Numbered from the stretch's first letter, positions 34,121 through 41,900 are shown. The stretch: 64,000 bases of DNA from JACDER01 sp963717765 (GCA_963717765.1 CAVQWX010000003.1:558001-622000), one strand, 5' to 3'. A program made the numbers and translations. The notes: generated by a model from the letters alone, not told the origin.

Positions 34121-35286
34121 TCGCCGGGCACCACCACTCGCTGCCCGACGGCCAATCCGGCCCCGGACACCTGCACCATGCCTGCCGCGTCGTCGAACAA
34201 GCCCAGCCTCACCCGCACCAGGTGGCGCGTGCCGTCGCTGGCGACCACCTCGACCGAATAGCCGCCACCAGCGCGCGCAAGTAGCGAGTACACCGGCACC
34301 GCGAGAACGTTGCGCACCGTCCGATCGACGACCGCCACCTCAACCAGGGCCTGATCCAGGCTGCCGGTGATCTTCGGATTGGTGGGTCGGATCTGCACAG
34401 GCACCGTCGGCCCGCTACCCGAGCCATCGGAATTGTTGGAGGGGATGGTGGCGACTCTGCCTACCGAGGTGACCCTGCCTGGCGTGGTGCCTCCATCTGG
34501 CAACGTGATCGTGACCCGATCGCCGGCTCTGACCTTCGATTGCAGGTCAGGATTGAGCGCAACACTCACCGTCGGCACCGTGGAACTCGCCTGTATCACT
34601 GGGCCGGTCGCAGGTGCGCCTAGACCAGCTCGCAGCGCGGTCACCCGTGCGGCGGTGGGCAGGAACACCAGATTCCAAAGTGACACCTTCCCCGTTTCCT
34701 CCACGCCGAGGTGTCTCTGCAGCCTCTCCACCCCACCCGCGGTGGCCCAGTTGAACTCACGCCATGCGGAGTCCACCTCGGACCGGTGCAGATACCCCAG
34801 CGAAACCAAGTCATGGTTCAGCTGCGCCACGTCCGCCCCGGTCGCGCCCTCGGCGAGAGCGCGGTACGCCGGGATGGCCCCGTACAAGAGCACCACCGGC
34901 ACCTCATCCGCTCGATACACCACCTGTCCCTGACGAACCACGTGTCCGGCTTTGGGCAGCCATGTGACCCTGCCAGGCGCCAGCCCCAAAACCGTGTAGG
35001 AGCCGGCATAGCCCAGCGTGCCGTTGAACTGCGTCGTCTGCGACAAAGTCTGCCGCTCGACAGTCACCACCGACGTCGCGGACTGGTTACCAGGTGGCCC
35101 GCTGCTACCCCCGCCTCCGTCAAACACGCCGCCTGCCAGCGCGAGCACGCTGGCCGCAATCAACACCAACACCAGCACAACGGCCACGGTGACCCACCAG
35201 CGCCGGCTGTGGCGCAGAGGCGACATACCACCGGAACCGGCGAACTCGGCGCGTTCACACGTCTCCGACTTTGCTCCGCCGTTCAT
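34117..35286 (-). CDS. HlyD-like adaptor with peptidoglycan-binding-like region
   Basis: From the ATG at 35286 the product has 389 residues: a short cytoplasmic start, one transmembrane helix (WWVTVAVVLVLVLIAASVLAL) and a glycine/serine linker. A lipoyl/HlyD half follows (TVERQTLSQTTQFNGTLGY), then an internal PG-binding-1-like helix-turn region (EGATGADVAQLNHDLVSLGY). The C-terminus has the second HlyD half and a beta-barrel (VRAGDRVTITLPDGGTTPG). Such proteins link an ABC exporter to the cell wall. Its start overlaps the stop of the lipoprotein gene (ATGA). Frames extending upstream to 35472 run antiparallel to nothing useful and overlap the lipoprotein, so I reject them. Confidence 0.82.
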   Translation of the reverse strand: MNGGAKSETCERAEFAGSGGMSPLRHSRRWWVTVAVVLVLVLIAASVLALAGGVFDGGGGSSGPPGNQSATSVVTVERQTLSQTTQFNGTLGYAGSYTVLGLAPGRVTWLPKAGHVVRQGQVVYRADEVPVVLLYGAIPAYRALAEGATGADVAQLNHDLVSLGYLHRSEVDSAWREFNWATAGGVERLQRHLGVEETGKVSLWNLVFLPTAARVTALRAGLGAPATGPVIQASSTVPTVSVALNPDLQSKVRAGDRVTITLPDGGTTPGRVTSVGRVATIPSNNSDGSGSGPTVPVQIRPTNPKITGSLDQALVEVAVVDRTVRNVLAVPVYSLLARAGGGYSVEVVASDGTRHLVRVRLGLFDDAAGMVQVSGAGLAVGQRVVVPGE

Positions 35287-35939
35287 GGCGAGACTTGGAA
35301 TGGCGCCCCGGGCAAGTCGGGCATCAGGTGCGAACATTGGTTGCCTTTGGCCCAGATCGGCTTCGAATACGGATTGAATCCGTCTTTGCTGATGCTGATG
35401 GCAAAAACAGGCCGCCCCTGAGAATCGGTGATTGGGTCGGGCCAGTTCGGCACGCCGTGCGAGCGCATGCACTGCGCGAAGCCCCGCTCCTCATTCAGCA
35501 CCTGCTGCACGAGGGCTTGGGGACAGTCGTCGGCCATCATGCATTGTTGGACTGACCCGGCATTGACCGCCCGGCCGGTGTTCGGCAGCAGGTGCTGGCA
35601 GGCATGCTGGGTTGCCTGCAGTTGGGTGCTGCTGACTCCGAGGTGGTGCGCGTCGGGTTTGGGGAGCTGTCCGCTGCTGTCGGGGTCGGGGTAGTTCGGC
35701 ACCCCGTGGGAGCGCATGCAAGCCGAGTAGGCCACCGCAGCTCCGGAGCTCGTCGACTCTCCCGCATTCGCCGCGCGGTCGGAAGCGGTGGATGACCCGC
35801 TGCCTCCGCATGCCGCCGCCGTCAGTACGAAGACAGCCGTGGCGATGACGGCGGCTGCGGTTTGCGCTGGGGACGGTCCCGCCACCACCCCTGCCCCGCG
35901 GTTGACCTCCACGGAAGCCTCCCTCAGGACAAAGCTCAT
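35283..35939 (-). CDS. Secreted protein with two CMRSHGVPN-W/Y-PDP repeats
   Basis: From the ATG at 35939, which overlaps the upstream stop, the product has 218 residues. A hydrophobic segment ends in LTAAACGGSGSS, a lipobox-like cysteine suggesting a lipoprotein, although about 45 residues precede it. The mature part has two copies of a motif (ACMRSHGVPNYPDP and QCMRSHGVPNWPDP), each followed by a further cysteine (ACQHLLP, QCSHLMP). These paired cysteines could form disulfides. I know this family only as actinobacterial proteins of unknown function. Position ties it to the HlyD/ABC exporter. Confidence 0.7.
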   Translation of the reverse strand: MSFVLREASVEVNRGAGVVAGPSPAQTAAAVIATAVFVLTAAACGGSGSSTASDRAANAGESTSSGAAVAYSACMRSHGVPNYPDPDSSGQLPKPDAHHLGVSSTQLQATQHACQHLLPNTGRAVNAGSVQQCMMADDCPQALVQQVLNEERGFAQCMRSHGVPNWPDPITDSQGRPVFAISISKDGFNPYSKPIWAKGNQCSHLMPDLPGAPFQVSP

Positions 35940-36334
35940 GCGCCCTTGCCGACGCCGCTCGACGTGAAGACGAATCTGAACTGGTGCCCCAGAATGTGCT
36001 GGCACGCCTCGACCCCTCGTTGAAAGACCGGGTTTGAGTTCAGATCGCTACTCAAACCGCCCTGCAGGCTGAAGCCGGGATGGCCGCCACTCCCGGTGAT
36101 GGGGTCCGGGAAGTCGCTGACCCCGTGCGAGCGCATGCACCTCGCGAACCTCGAATACTCGTTCTCCAACTGCGCCTGCTCCGCGGGCGTGCCGGCGGTC
36201 GGCGCCGCCTTGCCCGCGGATGACGAGCCGACGCTCGCGACCTTGCTCGAGCTGCCGCATCCCGCCGCCAGCAAGGCAAGCCCGGCCGAGGCGACGATCG
36301 CGGCCGCGCGAAGGGTGTGACTGCTGCCGTCCAT
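35936..36334 (-). CDS. Lipoprotein with one CMRSHGV-FPDP motif
   Basis: The 132-residue product has a clean lipoprotein signal: MDGSSHTLRAAAIVASAGLA, then LLAAGCGSS with the lipobox cysteine at 26. The mature part has RFARCMRSHGVSDFPDP and a second cysteine in EACQHILG. It is the first gene of the five-gene minus-strand operon (lipoprotein, two-motif protein, adaptor, ATPase, permease), with each junction overlapping by 4 bases. It is divergent from the response regulator across a 92-bp region carrying a perfect palindrome. Confidence 0.75.
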   Translation of the reverse strand: MDGSSHTLRAAAIVASAGLALLAAGCGSSSKVASVGSSSAGKAAPTAGTPAEQAQLENEYSRFARCMRSHGVSDFPDPITGSGGHPGFSLQGGLSSDLNSNPVFQRGVEACQHILGHQFRFVFTSSGVGKGA

Positions 36335-36370
36335 GCCTCGCAGAGCGTCGCAACCGCTGCTGTGCTGGGC

Positions 36371-36392
36371 CTGAAGACGCGGTGGTCTTCAG
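36371..36392. promoter_or_regulatory. Candidate operator in the divergent lipoprotein/regulator region
   Basis: CTGAAGAC, 6 bases, GTCTTCAG is a perfect 8-bp inverted repeat midway between the two divergent start codons (36334 and 36427). It is a plausible site for the neighbouring response regulator. Confidence 0.5.
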
Positions 36393-36426
36393 CTAACGCT
36401 CAGGATCGGGAGGCGATACTGCTTCT

Positions 36427-37110
36427 GTGAGCGCACGGTCGCCACGCGTGGTGCTCGTCGAGGACGAGGAGGCGGTACGCGACGCGGTCGAGCGCGCGCT
36501 CCGACGAGAAGGAGTCGCCGTCACCGGCTTCTCCGACTACCCGGACCCCGACCTGGTCCTCGCCGCCGCCCCCGATCTGGCCGTGCTCGACGTGCTGCTT
36601 CCCAGCGGCGACGGGTTCGAGCTGGCGCGAGAGCTGCGCGCCGCGCGGGATCTGCCGATCGTGTTCCTGACCGCCCGGGACACGGTCGAGGATCGGCTGG
36701 GTGGTTTCGAGCTCGGCGCCGACGACTACCTGGTCAAGCCATTTGCGCTCGAAGAGCTACTCGCCCGCGTGCGCGCCGTGCTCCGGCGAACGGGCCGTCT
36801 CGGTGCGGCGATCGAAGTCGGCGATGTCGTCGTCGACGAGCAGGCGGGCCTCGCCACCCGGGCCGGCTCGCCGCTGGAACTGACCCCGACGGAGCTGCGC
36901 CTGCTCGCCTACCTCGTCCGTCAGCGCGGCTTCGTGCTGTCCAAGCACCAGCTGCTCACCCAGGTCTGGGGCTACGACGCCTACGACCCGAACGTCGTCG
37001 AGGTCCACGTCAGCGCCCTGCGCCGCAAGCTCGAAGCACACGGCCCCCGCATCCTCCACACCATCCGCGGGCTCGGCTACCGACTCGACCCACGACTCGA
37101 CCCACGATGA
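36427..37110 (+). CDS. OmpR-family response regulator
   Basis: The 227-residue protein has a receiver domain with acidic pocket E12-D13-E14, phosphoacceptor D55 (LAVLDVLLPS) and the lysine of YLVKPFA near 105. An OmpR-type winged helix follows (LTPTELRLLAYLVRQRG, then VEVHVSALRRKLE and TIRGLGYRL). It starts at GTG and its stop overlaps the ATG of the kinase gene (ATGA at 37107). Its probable target is the divergent exporter operon, through the palindrome at 36371. Confidence 0.92.
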   Translation: MSARSPRVVLVEDEEAVRDAVERALRREGVAVTGFSDYPDPDLVLAAAPDLAVLDVLLPSGDGFELARELRAARDLPIVFLTARDTVEDRLGGFELGADDYLVKPFALEELLARVRAVLRRTGRLGAAIEVGDVVVDEQAGLATRAGSPLELTPTELRLLAYLVRQRGFVLSKHQLLTQVWGYDAYDPNVVEVHVSALRRKLEAHGPRILHTIRGLGYRLDPRLDPR

Positions 37111-38399
37111 AGACCGGTTCGCTCCGCGCCCGCGTCATCCTCATCACCCTCGCGCTGCTCGCGATCGTTCTCGCCAGCGTTGTGACCGCGGTCACCCTCG
37201 CCTACCGCGCGAAACTCGACGGCGACCTCCACAGCCGACTGGCTAAAGCCGGCGCGGCTGTTGAGCGCGTCGGCTCCGCGGGGCAGGCAAAGCGACTCCT
37301 GCCCGGCCTCGCTCTCGAGGGGATCGCCATCCGCATCACGCCCCCCGCAGGCAGCGAAGCTCCCGCCGCCGGACCGGCCAAGACCGCCTCGACTATCCAT
37401 GCGCGCGGATCACTGCTCATTCTCGACGAGCTCCTCCGCGACGGGACGAAGCTCTCCTTCACTGCCAGCCGCGCAAGCATCGACCACGCCGTCACCAACC
37501 TGCTTCTCGTCGAGCTCCTGGTCGCGACCGCCGCGCTGGCACTCGCCACCCTGCTCGTACTCCAAGGCACTCGCACTGCGCTGCGACCCCTCTCCGCCGT
37601 CATCGAGACCGCTACGCGCATCGCCCACGGCGACACGCAGCTCCGCCTCGAGCCCAGCCGCACCGACACCGAGCTGGGCAGCCTAGCCCAAGCATTCGAC
37701 CAGATGGTCGCCGCCCTCGAGAAAGCCATCGAAGAAGCACGCGCAAGCGACGCCGCGACCCGCCGCTTCCTCGCCGACGCCTCACACGAGCTCCGCACCC
37801 CCATCACAGCGCTTCAAGCAAGCGTCGAGACCCTCCTGCGCGAGCAACCGGAACGGCCCGAGCGCGACCGTCTCGAAGCAGCCGTCGCTCGCGAGAGCGA
37901 ACGACTTGGCCGACTCGTCGACGACCTCCTTGGACTCGCCCGCCTCGAAGCACACCCAACCCGCACATCCGTCGACCTCGTCAAGATCGCGCGCACGCTC
38001 GTCGAAGACGCACACACGCGCGCCCCCCGTGCGGCGATCATGCTCAGCGCCGACAACGACACCACCGTGAACGGCGATCCCGATGCGCTCGAACGAGTGC
38101 TTCGCAACCTAATCGACAACGCCCTCGCCGCCATCCGGCCCACCGGCTTGATCGAGGTGCAGCTACAGCGCTGCAACGGATGCGTCCAGGCGCGCATCGC
38201 GGATGACGGACCCGGAGTACCCGAACATCAACGCGAACACATCTTCGAGCGCTTCGTTCGACTCGACTCCAGCAAACCCGGCCACGGCCTCGGCCTCGCC
38301 ATCGCCCGCCGCATCGCCCAGCAACACCACGGCGACCTCACCTGCGACCCCGCGCCGACCGGAGCCAGCTTCACCCTCCGCCTCCCCACGGAGACCTAA
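37107..38399 (+). CDS. Sensor histidine kinase
   Basis: The 430-residue membrane kinase has transmembrane helices near 10-33 and 128-152 enclosing an extracytoplasmic sensor of about 95 residues. A HAMP domain (about 153-205) follows, then the H box FLADASHELRTPI with H227, and an ATPase domain with N box NLIDNAL, G1 DDGPGVP and G2 GHGLGLAIARRIA. It is the cognate kinase of the overlapping regulator. The signal sensed is unknown. From its stop to the tRNA (38400-38589) I see no gene. Confidence 0.9.
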   Translation: MKTGSLRARVILITLALLAIVLASVVTAVTLAYRAKLDGDLHSRLAKAGAAVERVGSAGQAKRLLPGLALEGIAIRITPPAGSEAPAAGPAKTASTIHARGSLLILDELLRDGTKLSFTASRASIDHAVTNLLLVELLVATAALALATLLVLQGTRTALRPLSAVIETATRIAHGDTQLRLEPSRTDTELGSLAQAFDQMVAALEKAIEEARASDAATRRFLADASHELRTPITALQASVETLLREQPERPERDRLEAAVARESERLGRLVDDLLGLARLEAHPTRTSVDLVKIARTLVEDAHTRAPRAAIMLSADNDTTVNGDPDALERVLRNLIDNALAAIRPTGLIEVQLQRCNGCVQARIADDGPGVPEHQREHIFERFVRLDSSKPGHGLGLAIARRIAQQHHGDLTCDPAPTGASFTLRLPTET

Positions 38400-38588
38400 A
38401 GCATCGAGTGCATCCAAGACGCCGGACAGGGCCAGCAATCGGGCGGCAAACGTCGCAGGGCCGGCTTGCTCAAAAGTGACCTGTCACGCTGGAGGTCGGT
38501 CTCCAAAGTGTTTCCAAACTGGCCTCTCTCCGATCGTCGTAGCCAGACACTCAAAAGAGAAAACCCCCGGTTTGCAGCGGATTGCGAA

Positions 38589-38631
38589 ATGGAGCGTACC
38601 GGGATCGAACCGGTGACCTCCGGCTTGCAAA
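38589..38631. repeat. Right attachment-like repeat inside tRNA-Ala
   Basis: This copy of the 43-bp repeat covers the 3' part of the tRNA-Ala gene plus one base beyond it. It is identical to 15667-15709. Confidence 0.75.
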
Positions 38632-38662
38632 GCCGGCGCTCTCCCAGCTGAGCTAACGCCCC
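38590..38662 (-). tRNA. tRNA-Ala (anticodon TGC)
   Basis: The 73-base gene folds as a full cloverleaf. GGGGCGT pairs with ACGCTCC (one G-U), the D arm is GCTC/GAGC, the anticodon arm CCGGC-TTTGCAA-GCCGG carries TGC, and the T arm is ACCGG-TTCGATC-CCGGT. Discriminator A is encoded; CCA is not. It is the apparent integration target of the island to its left. Confidence 0.97.
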
Positions 38663-38688
38663 GTCAGCGCCCCAGTGTAGACAGGTGC

Positions 38689-38967
38689 CTACGCGGCGCG
38701 GCTGAGGCGCTCTTCGGCGCGGGCGCGCTGGATGATCTGCTCCCGGTCGCCGTGGAGCATGGTGGCCCGCGTCTGCCGGTGCTCGTTCCAGAGATCGTCG
38801 ATCCGTGCGTTCAGCTCCTCGAGCTCGGCGGCGACCTCGGGCTTGTGACCCTCTTCGGACAGGATGTGCCACAGCTCGGTTCGACGAGCCGTGGCCGCCT
38901 CTATCTCAGTTCGGATGTCGTTCAGATTTCTCATCGACGTATTCAACGAATCAACCTCCTCGATCAT
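38689..38967 (-). CDS. Small coiled-coil-like protein, possible DUF2630-type
   Basis: From the ATG at 38967 the product has 92 residues. It is almost entirely helical and charged (LNDIRTEIEAATARRTELWH, then AAELEELNARIDDLWNEHR and IIQRARAEERLSRAA). This resembles small actinobacterial proteins with a leucine-spaced helix pair; the family label is tentative. A TAA and AGGA immediately precede the ATG, so it is coupled to the 29-residue membrane protein gene upstream. The ATG at 38934 is an alternative start. Confidence 0.6.
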   Translation of the reverse strand: MIEEVDSLNTSMRNLNDIRTEIEAATARRTELWHILSEEGHKPEVAAELEELNARIDDLWNEHRQTRATMLHGDREQIIQRARAEERLSRAA

Positions 38968-38971
38968 TCCT

Positions 38972-39061
38972 TTACCGCCGGCGCCCGAAGGCAAACGCGA
39001 GGACGAGAAGAAGGCCGACGACGAGTCCCCCGATCGCAACAACGTTCAGAAAAGTGTCCAT
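38972..39061 (-). CDS. 29-residue single-helix membrane protein
   Basis: The stop of the metallopeptidase and this start overlap as TAATG (39059-39063). The product is one hydrophobic helix with a basic end (MDTFLNVVAIGGLVVGLL, then LVLAFAFGRRR), ending at TAA 38972. The length, the overlap and the clean membrane helix argue for a real small protein. Its role is unknown. It is the third gene of a coupled rhomboid, metallopeptidase, microprotein, coiled-coil series. Confidence 0.6.
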   Translation of the reverse strand: MDTFLNVVAIGGLVVGLLLVLAFAFGRRR

Positions 39062-39390
39062 TAGCCGTAACCCAGTTGTTCGAGCCGCTCCTCGTCGATC
39101 CCGAAGTAATGGGCGAGCTCGTGCAGCACGGTGACGCGAATCTCGTCCTCCAGCTCGCGGGGACCCGGAAAGGACTCCTCGAGCGGCAGCCGGTAGATCG
39201 TGATCTGGTCGGGAAGGTCCCCCACGGACGCGCTCGTGCGCTCCGGCAGCGGTGTCCCCTCGTACAGCCCAAGGAGATCGGGATCGTCCGGATGCTCGTC
39301 GCGGACGACAACGGCCACGTTCTCGAGTGCGGCCGCGAGGTGCGGCGGCAGTGAGTCGAGCGCTGCGCGGACGTGCTCCTCGAACGTCAT
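39061..39390 (-). CDS. Zincin-type metallopeptidase family protein
   Basis: This 109-residue protein is all one small zincin domain. HELAHYFGID (residues 90-99) carries the HExxH zinc site with the further aspartate typical of the family, and ITIYRLPLEESF is a conserved lead strand. The ATG overlaps the rhomboid stop (ATGA at 39387). Its natural substrate is unknown. Upstream in-frame extension to 39915 lies inside the rhomboid gene and is a shadow. Confidence 0.85.
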   Translation of the reverse strand: MTFEEHVRAALDSLPPHLAAALENVAVVVRDEHPDDPDLLGLYEGTPLPERTSASVGDLPDQITIYRLPLEESFPGPRELEDEIRVTVLHELAHYFGIDEERLEQLGYG

Positions 39391-40073
39391 CGGAACGCGG
39401 GCGTTACCCAGTCCCGGCTCTTGAACAGCCGCACGGTCAATAAGCCGAACACGAACCCGCCGATATGCGCGAAGAACGCGACACCGCCGCCCGTCTCCGG
39501 ATGCTGGAGCGATGCCGAGCTGGAGATCAGCTGGAACCCGAACCAGATGACCAGGAAGACCCATGCCGGCACGACGATCGGGATGAAGAAGAACAGGAGA
39601 GAGAGCACGCCTGCGCGCGGCAGCAGGACGAGATACGCGCCCAGAACACCCGAGATGGCGCCACTGGCCCCCAGGAAGGGCGTGGCTGCGTCCTGCGGCG
39701 TCCCCGTGCCGATCGTGATGACGCTCTGCAGGGCCAGCGCGGCAAAGCCGGCGAGGAAGTAGAAGATCAGGTACTTGACGCGGCCCATCGCGTCCTCGAC
39801 GTTGTTCCCGAAGATCCAGAGGAAGAGCATGTTGCCGAGGATGTGCAGCCAGCTTCCGTGCATGAACATGGAGGAGACGGCGGTGACCTCCCAGCTCTGC
39901 CCGACCGTTCTGCACGTGTTCTCCACCTCGCAGGGAAAGAACGCCAGCTGGAAGATCGCGTGGTTCAGGTCGGGCAGCTCGTAGAAGAGCCAGACCGCGA
40001 AGTTGGCGACGATCAGCGCGACCGTGACGATCGGGAAGCGCCGGGTCGGAACGTTGTCCCTGAGCGGAAGCAC
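39387..40073 (-). CDS. Rhomboid family intramembrane serine protease
   Basis: The 228-residue protein has six to seven transmembrane helices. It has HILGNMLFLWIFG for the oxyanion-side H/N, catalytic serine S137 in GASGAISG, and catalytic H203 in FFAHIGGFVFG. Rhomboids cleave transmembrane segments within the membrane; the substrate is not evident. Its gene overlaps the metallopeptidase gene and lies 4 bases after the argF stop, so argF, rhomboid and the small genes may share a transcript. Confidence 0.92.
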   Translation of the reverse strand: MLPLRDNVPTRRFPIVTVALIVANFAVWLFYELPDLNHAIFQLAFFPCEVENTCRTVGQSWEVTAVSSMFMHGSWLHILGNMLFLWIFGNNVEDAMGRVKYLIFYFLAGFAALALQSVITIGTGTPQDAATPFLGASGAISGVLGAYLVLLPRAGVLSLLFFFIPIVVPAWVFLVIWFGFQLISSSASLQHPETGGGVAFFAHIGGFVFGLLTVRLFKSRDWVTPAFR

Positions 40074-40077
40074 GTGG

Positions 40078-41022
40078 CTAGCGCACGATCAGCGCGAGCA
40101 GCGCTTTCTGCGCGTGCAGGCGGTTCTCCGCCTCGTCCCACACCGCCGACTGCGGCCCGTAGAGCACGTCCTCGGTGATCTCCTCGCCGTAGTGCGCCGG
40201 CAGGCAGTGGAGCACGATCGCGTCGGCTGCGGCCCGCCCGACCAGCTCGGAGTCGATCCCGAAGCCGGCGAGGTCCTTCAGCCGGCGCTCGCGCTCGGCG
40301 TCCTGGCCCATGCTCGTCCAGACGTCGGTGTAGAGGACGTCCGCGCCGCGCGCGGCGTCACGTGGGTCGTGCGTCAGTTCGACCGTCCCGCCCGACTGCA
40401 CCGCCGAGCGGCGCGCGCTCTTGACCACGGTTTCCTCCGGCTCGTACCCGGCAGGCGTCGCCGCCACGAACCGCATCCCGAACTTGGATGCCCCGAGCAT
40501 GAGCGAGGCGCATACGTTGTTCCCGTCGCCGAGGTAGGCGACTCTTACCCCCGAGAGGCGGCCCAGCCGCTCCCTGATCGTCATCAGGTCGGCGAGAGCC
40601 TGGCAGGGGTGCGCGACGTCGGTCAGGCCGTTGATGACCGGCACCGAGGCGTGCTCGGCCAGCTCCTCGACATCCTCCTGGGCATAGGTGCGGATCATGA
40701 TCGCGTCGAGGTAGCGGGAGAGCACCATCGCCGTGTCCTTGACCGTCTCCCCACGGCCGAGCTGGAGGTCGTCGGCCCGCAGGTAGAGCCCGTGGCCACC
40801 GAGCTGGCTGATGCCGACCTCGAAGGAGACCCGTGTGCGCGTGGACGGCTTCTGGAAGATCATCCCGAGCGTCCGGCCGGGGAGCAGGCGGTGGTCCTCG
40901 CGCGCCTGCTGGAGCGCCTTCAGCTCGTCGGCCAGGTCGAGCACCGTCTTGATGTCCTCGGGGCTCCACGCGGCCATCCGCGTGAAGTCCCGGCTTTTCA
41001 GATGCTCGGGGACGTCGACCAC
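40078..41022 (-). CDS. argF: Ornithine carbamoyltransferase
   Basis: The 314-residue enzyme joins carbamoyl phosphate and ornithine to make citrulline. Carbamoyl-phosphate residues are S60-T61-R62-T63-R64 (KPSTRTRVSFE) and H138-P139-C140-Q141. Ornithine-side residues are DVWTSMGQ (233-240) and H272-C273-L274-P275. The length is normal. The GTG start lies 6 bases after a TAAAGT box. Other arginine genes are not adjacent, but a carbamate kinase lies 1 kb away, so a catabolic role remains possible. Confidence 0.93.
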   Translation of the reverse strand: MVDVPEHLKSRDFTRMAAWSPEDIKTVLDLADELKALQQAREDHRLLPGRTLGMIFQKPSTRTRVSFEVGISQLGGHGLYLRADDLQLGRGETVKDTAMVLSRYLDAIMIRTYAQEDVEELAEHASVPVINGLTDVAHPCQALADLMTIRERLGRLSGVRVAYLGDGNNVCASLMLGASKFGMRFVAATPAGYEPEETVVKSARRSAVQSGGTVELTHDPRDAARGADVLYTDVWTSMGQDAERERRLKDLAGFGIDSELVGRAAADAIVLHCLPAHYGEEITEDVLYGPQSAVWDEAENRLHAQKALLALIVR

Positions 41023-41028
41023 GTCCCG

Positions 41029-41034
41029 ACTTTA
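41029..41034 (-). promoter_or_regulatory. -10 box of argF, leaderless
   Basis: TAAAGT on the minus strand lies 6 bases before the GTG at 41022. Confidence 0.45.
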
Positions 41035-41107
41035 AGTGAACTCGGCGACGGATGAGAACCGAGCTACTGGACGCGCCATCAGCGGAGTCTCACCCGCCGC
41101 CGAGTTC

Positions 41108-41113
41108 TATATT
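41108..41113 (+). promoter_or_regulatory. -10 box of the macro-domain gene, leaderless
   Basis: TATATT lies 6 bases before the ATG at 41120. This supports that start over the GTG/ATG at 41036. Confidence 0.45.
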
Positions 41114-41119
41114 CGCCGC

Positions 41120-41623
41120 ATGCTGGAGCTGGACGTCGTCGACGGCGACATCACGCAGCTCGAGGTCGATGCGATCGCGAACGCCGCCAACGACCACCTG
41201 TGGATGGGCGCGGGCGTGGCCGGCGCGATCAGACGGGCGGGCGGTGACGAGATCGAGGACGAGGCGGTGGCGCTCGGGCCGATCAAGGTCGGGGACGCCG
41301 TCGCGACCGGTGCGGGGCGGCTTCCGGCCCGCTACGTGATCCATGGGGCGGTCATGGGTCAGGACCTGCAGACGAACGGCAAGCTGATCGGGCGGACGAC
41401 CTTGCGCTGCCTCGAGGTGGCCGACGAGCTCGGGCTCGAGTCGGTCGCGCTCCCGGCGTTCGGCACCGGCGTGGGCGGCTTCTCTCTCGACGAGTGCGCG
41501 CGCATCATGGTGGACGCAGTGCGCTGCCACGAGCCGAAGACGCTCCGCCGGATCGTCTTCGCCATCGTTGGCGAGGAGGCGCGCTCGGCCTTCGAGCGCG
41601 CCCTGTCCTCTAGCCAGCCGTGA
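41120..41623 (+). CDS. Macro domain (ADP-ribose-binding) protein
   Basis: The 167-residue protein is one macro domain: GDITQLEVDAIANAAN with the ADP-ribose-binding NAAN (21-24), GAGVAGAIRRAGG as the first loop, and ALPAFGTGVGGF as the phosphate loop. Such proteins bind or hydrolyse ADP-ribose derivatives; which is not clear here. The start is set by the TATATT box 6 bases upstream. Its 3' end overlaps the convergent small gene by 14 bp. Confidence 0.9.
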   Translation: MLELDVVDGDITQLEVDAIANAANDHLWMGAGVAGAIRRAGGDEIEDEAVALGPIKVGDAVATGAGRLPARYVIHGAVMGQDLQTNGKLIGRTTLRCLEVADELGLESVALPAFGTGVGGFSLDECARIMVDAVRCHEPKTLRRIVFAIVGEEARSAFERALSSSQP

Positions 41624-41900
41624 GGTAGTTATGCACCTCGTACACCGTCATGTGCGGCTCGTCCTCGAGTCCTACTTCGCGTGTGTACGGGACAATCTGC
41701 TCCTGGGCGAACTTCTCGAATTGCTCCTTCGAGCTCCACACGTCCACGACGCGTAGTCCGTCGTCCTCCTGTGCGACCCAGTGGAAGAGGGCCGCCGGGG
41801 CGCCCTGTCCCTGCGGAGTGAAGCCCATCTTCTGGATGACCTGGTCGTACTGCTCGAGCGTGCCGCCGGGGAACTTCATCTCAACTGCCACAGCCATCAT
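41610..41900 (-). CDS. ABM-like dimeric alpha-beta barrel protein
   Basis: The 96-residue product begins AVAVEMKFPGGTLEQYDQV and contains LFHWVAQEDDGLRVVDVW and SKEQFEKFAQEQI, a ferredoxin-like fold typical of antibiotic-biosynthesis-monooxygenase-like proteins. GGAG precedes the ATG pair. It is similar in design to the gene at 46130 (VWESKEEFEDFA), so the two may be distant paralogues. Its function is unknown. It lies 54 bases downstream of arcC. Confidence 0.7.
   Translation of the reverse strand: MMAVAVEMKFPGGTLEQYDQVIQKMGFTPQGQGAPAALFHWVAQEDDGLRVVDVWSSKEQFEKFAQEQIVPYTREVGLEDEPHMTVYEVHNYLTAG

Larger units (their letters stand above)
15667..38631. mobile_element. Putative tRNA-Ala-integrated genomic island, about 22.9 kb
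   Basis: A 43-bp perfect direct repeat occurs at 15667-15709 and 38589-38631. The right copy is the 3' portion of the intact minus-strand tRNA-Ala gene; the left copy is an isolated 3' fragment in the same orientation. That is the geometry expected when an element inserts at a tRNA 3' end: the tRNA stays whole on one side and a displaced fragment marks the far end. The interval holds the giant repeat protein, the lipoprotein/HlyD/ABC operon and the two-component system. No integrase, relaxase or phage gene is recognised, so the element may be decayed or mobilised in trans. Confidence 0.6.

Noticed and set aside
38400..38589. Possible integrase remnant next to the tRNA
   Set aside because: I checked all frames for tyrosine-recombinase R-H-x-x-H/Y blocks and found none; the stretch is merely somewhat richer in A and T.
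38396..38872. ORF over the tRNA containing KPEVTGSIPVRSI
   Set aside because: This peptide is the familiar false translation of a tRNA. The same artefact appears at 15645-15902 over the tRNA fragment.
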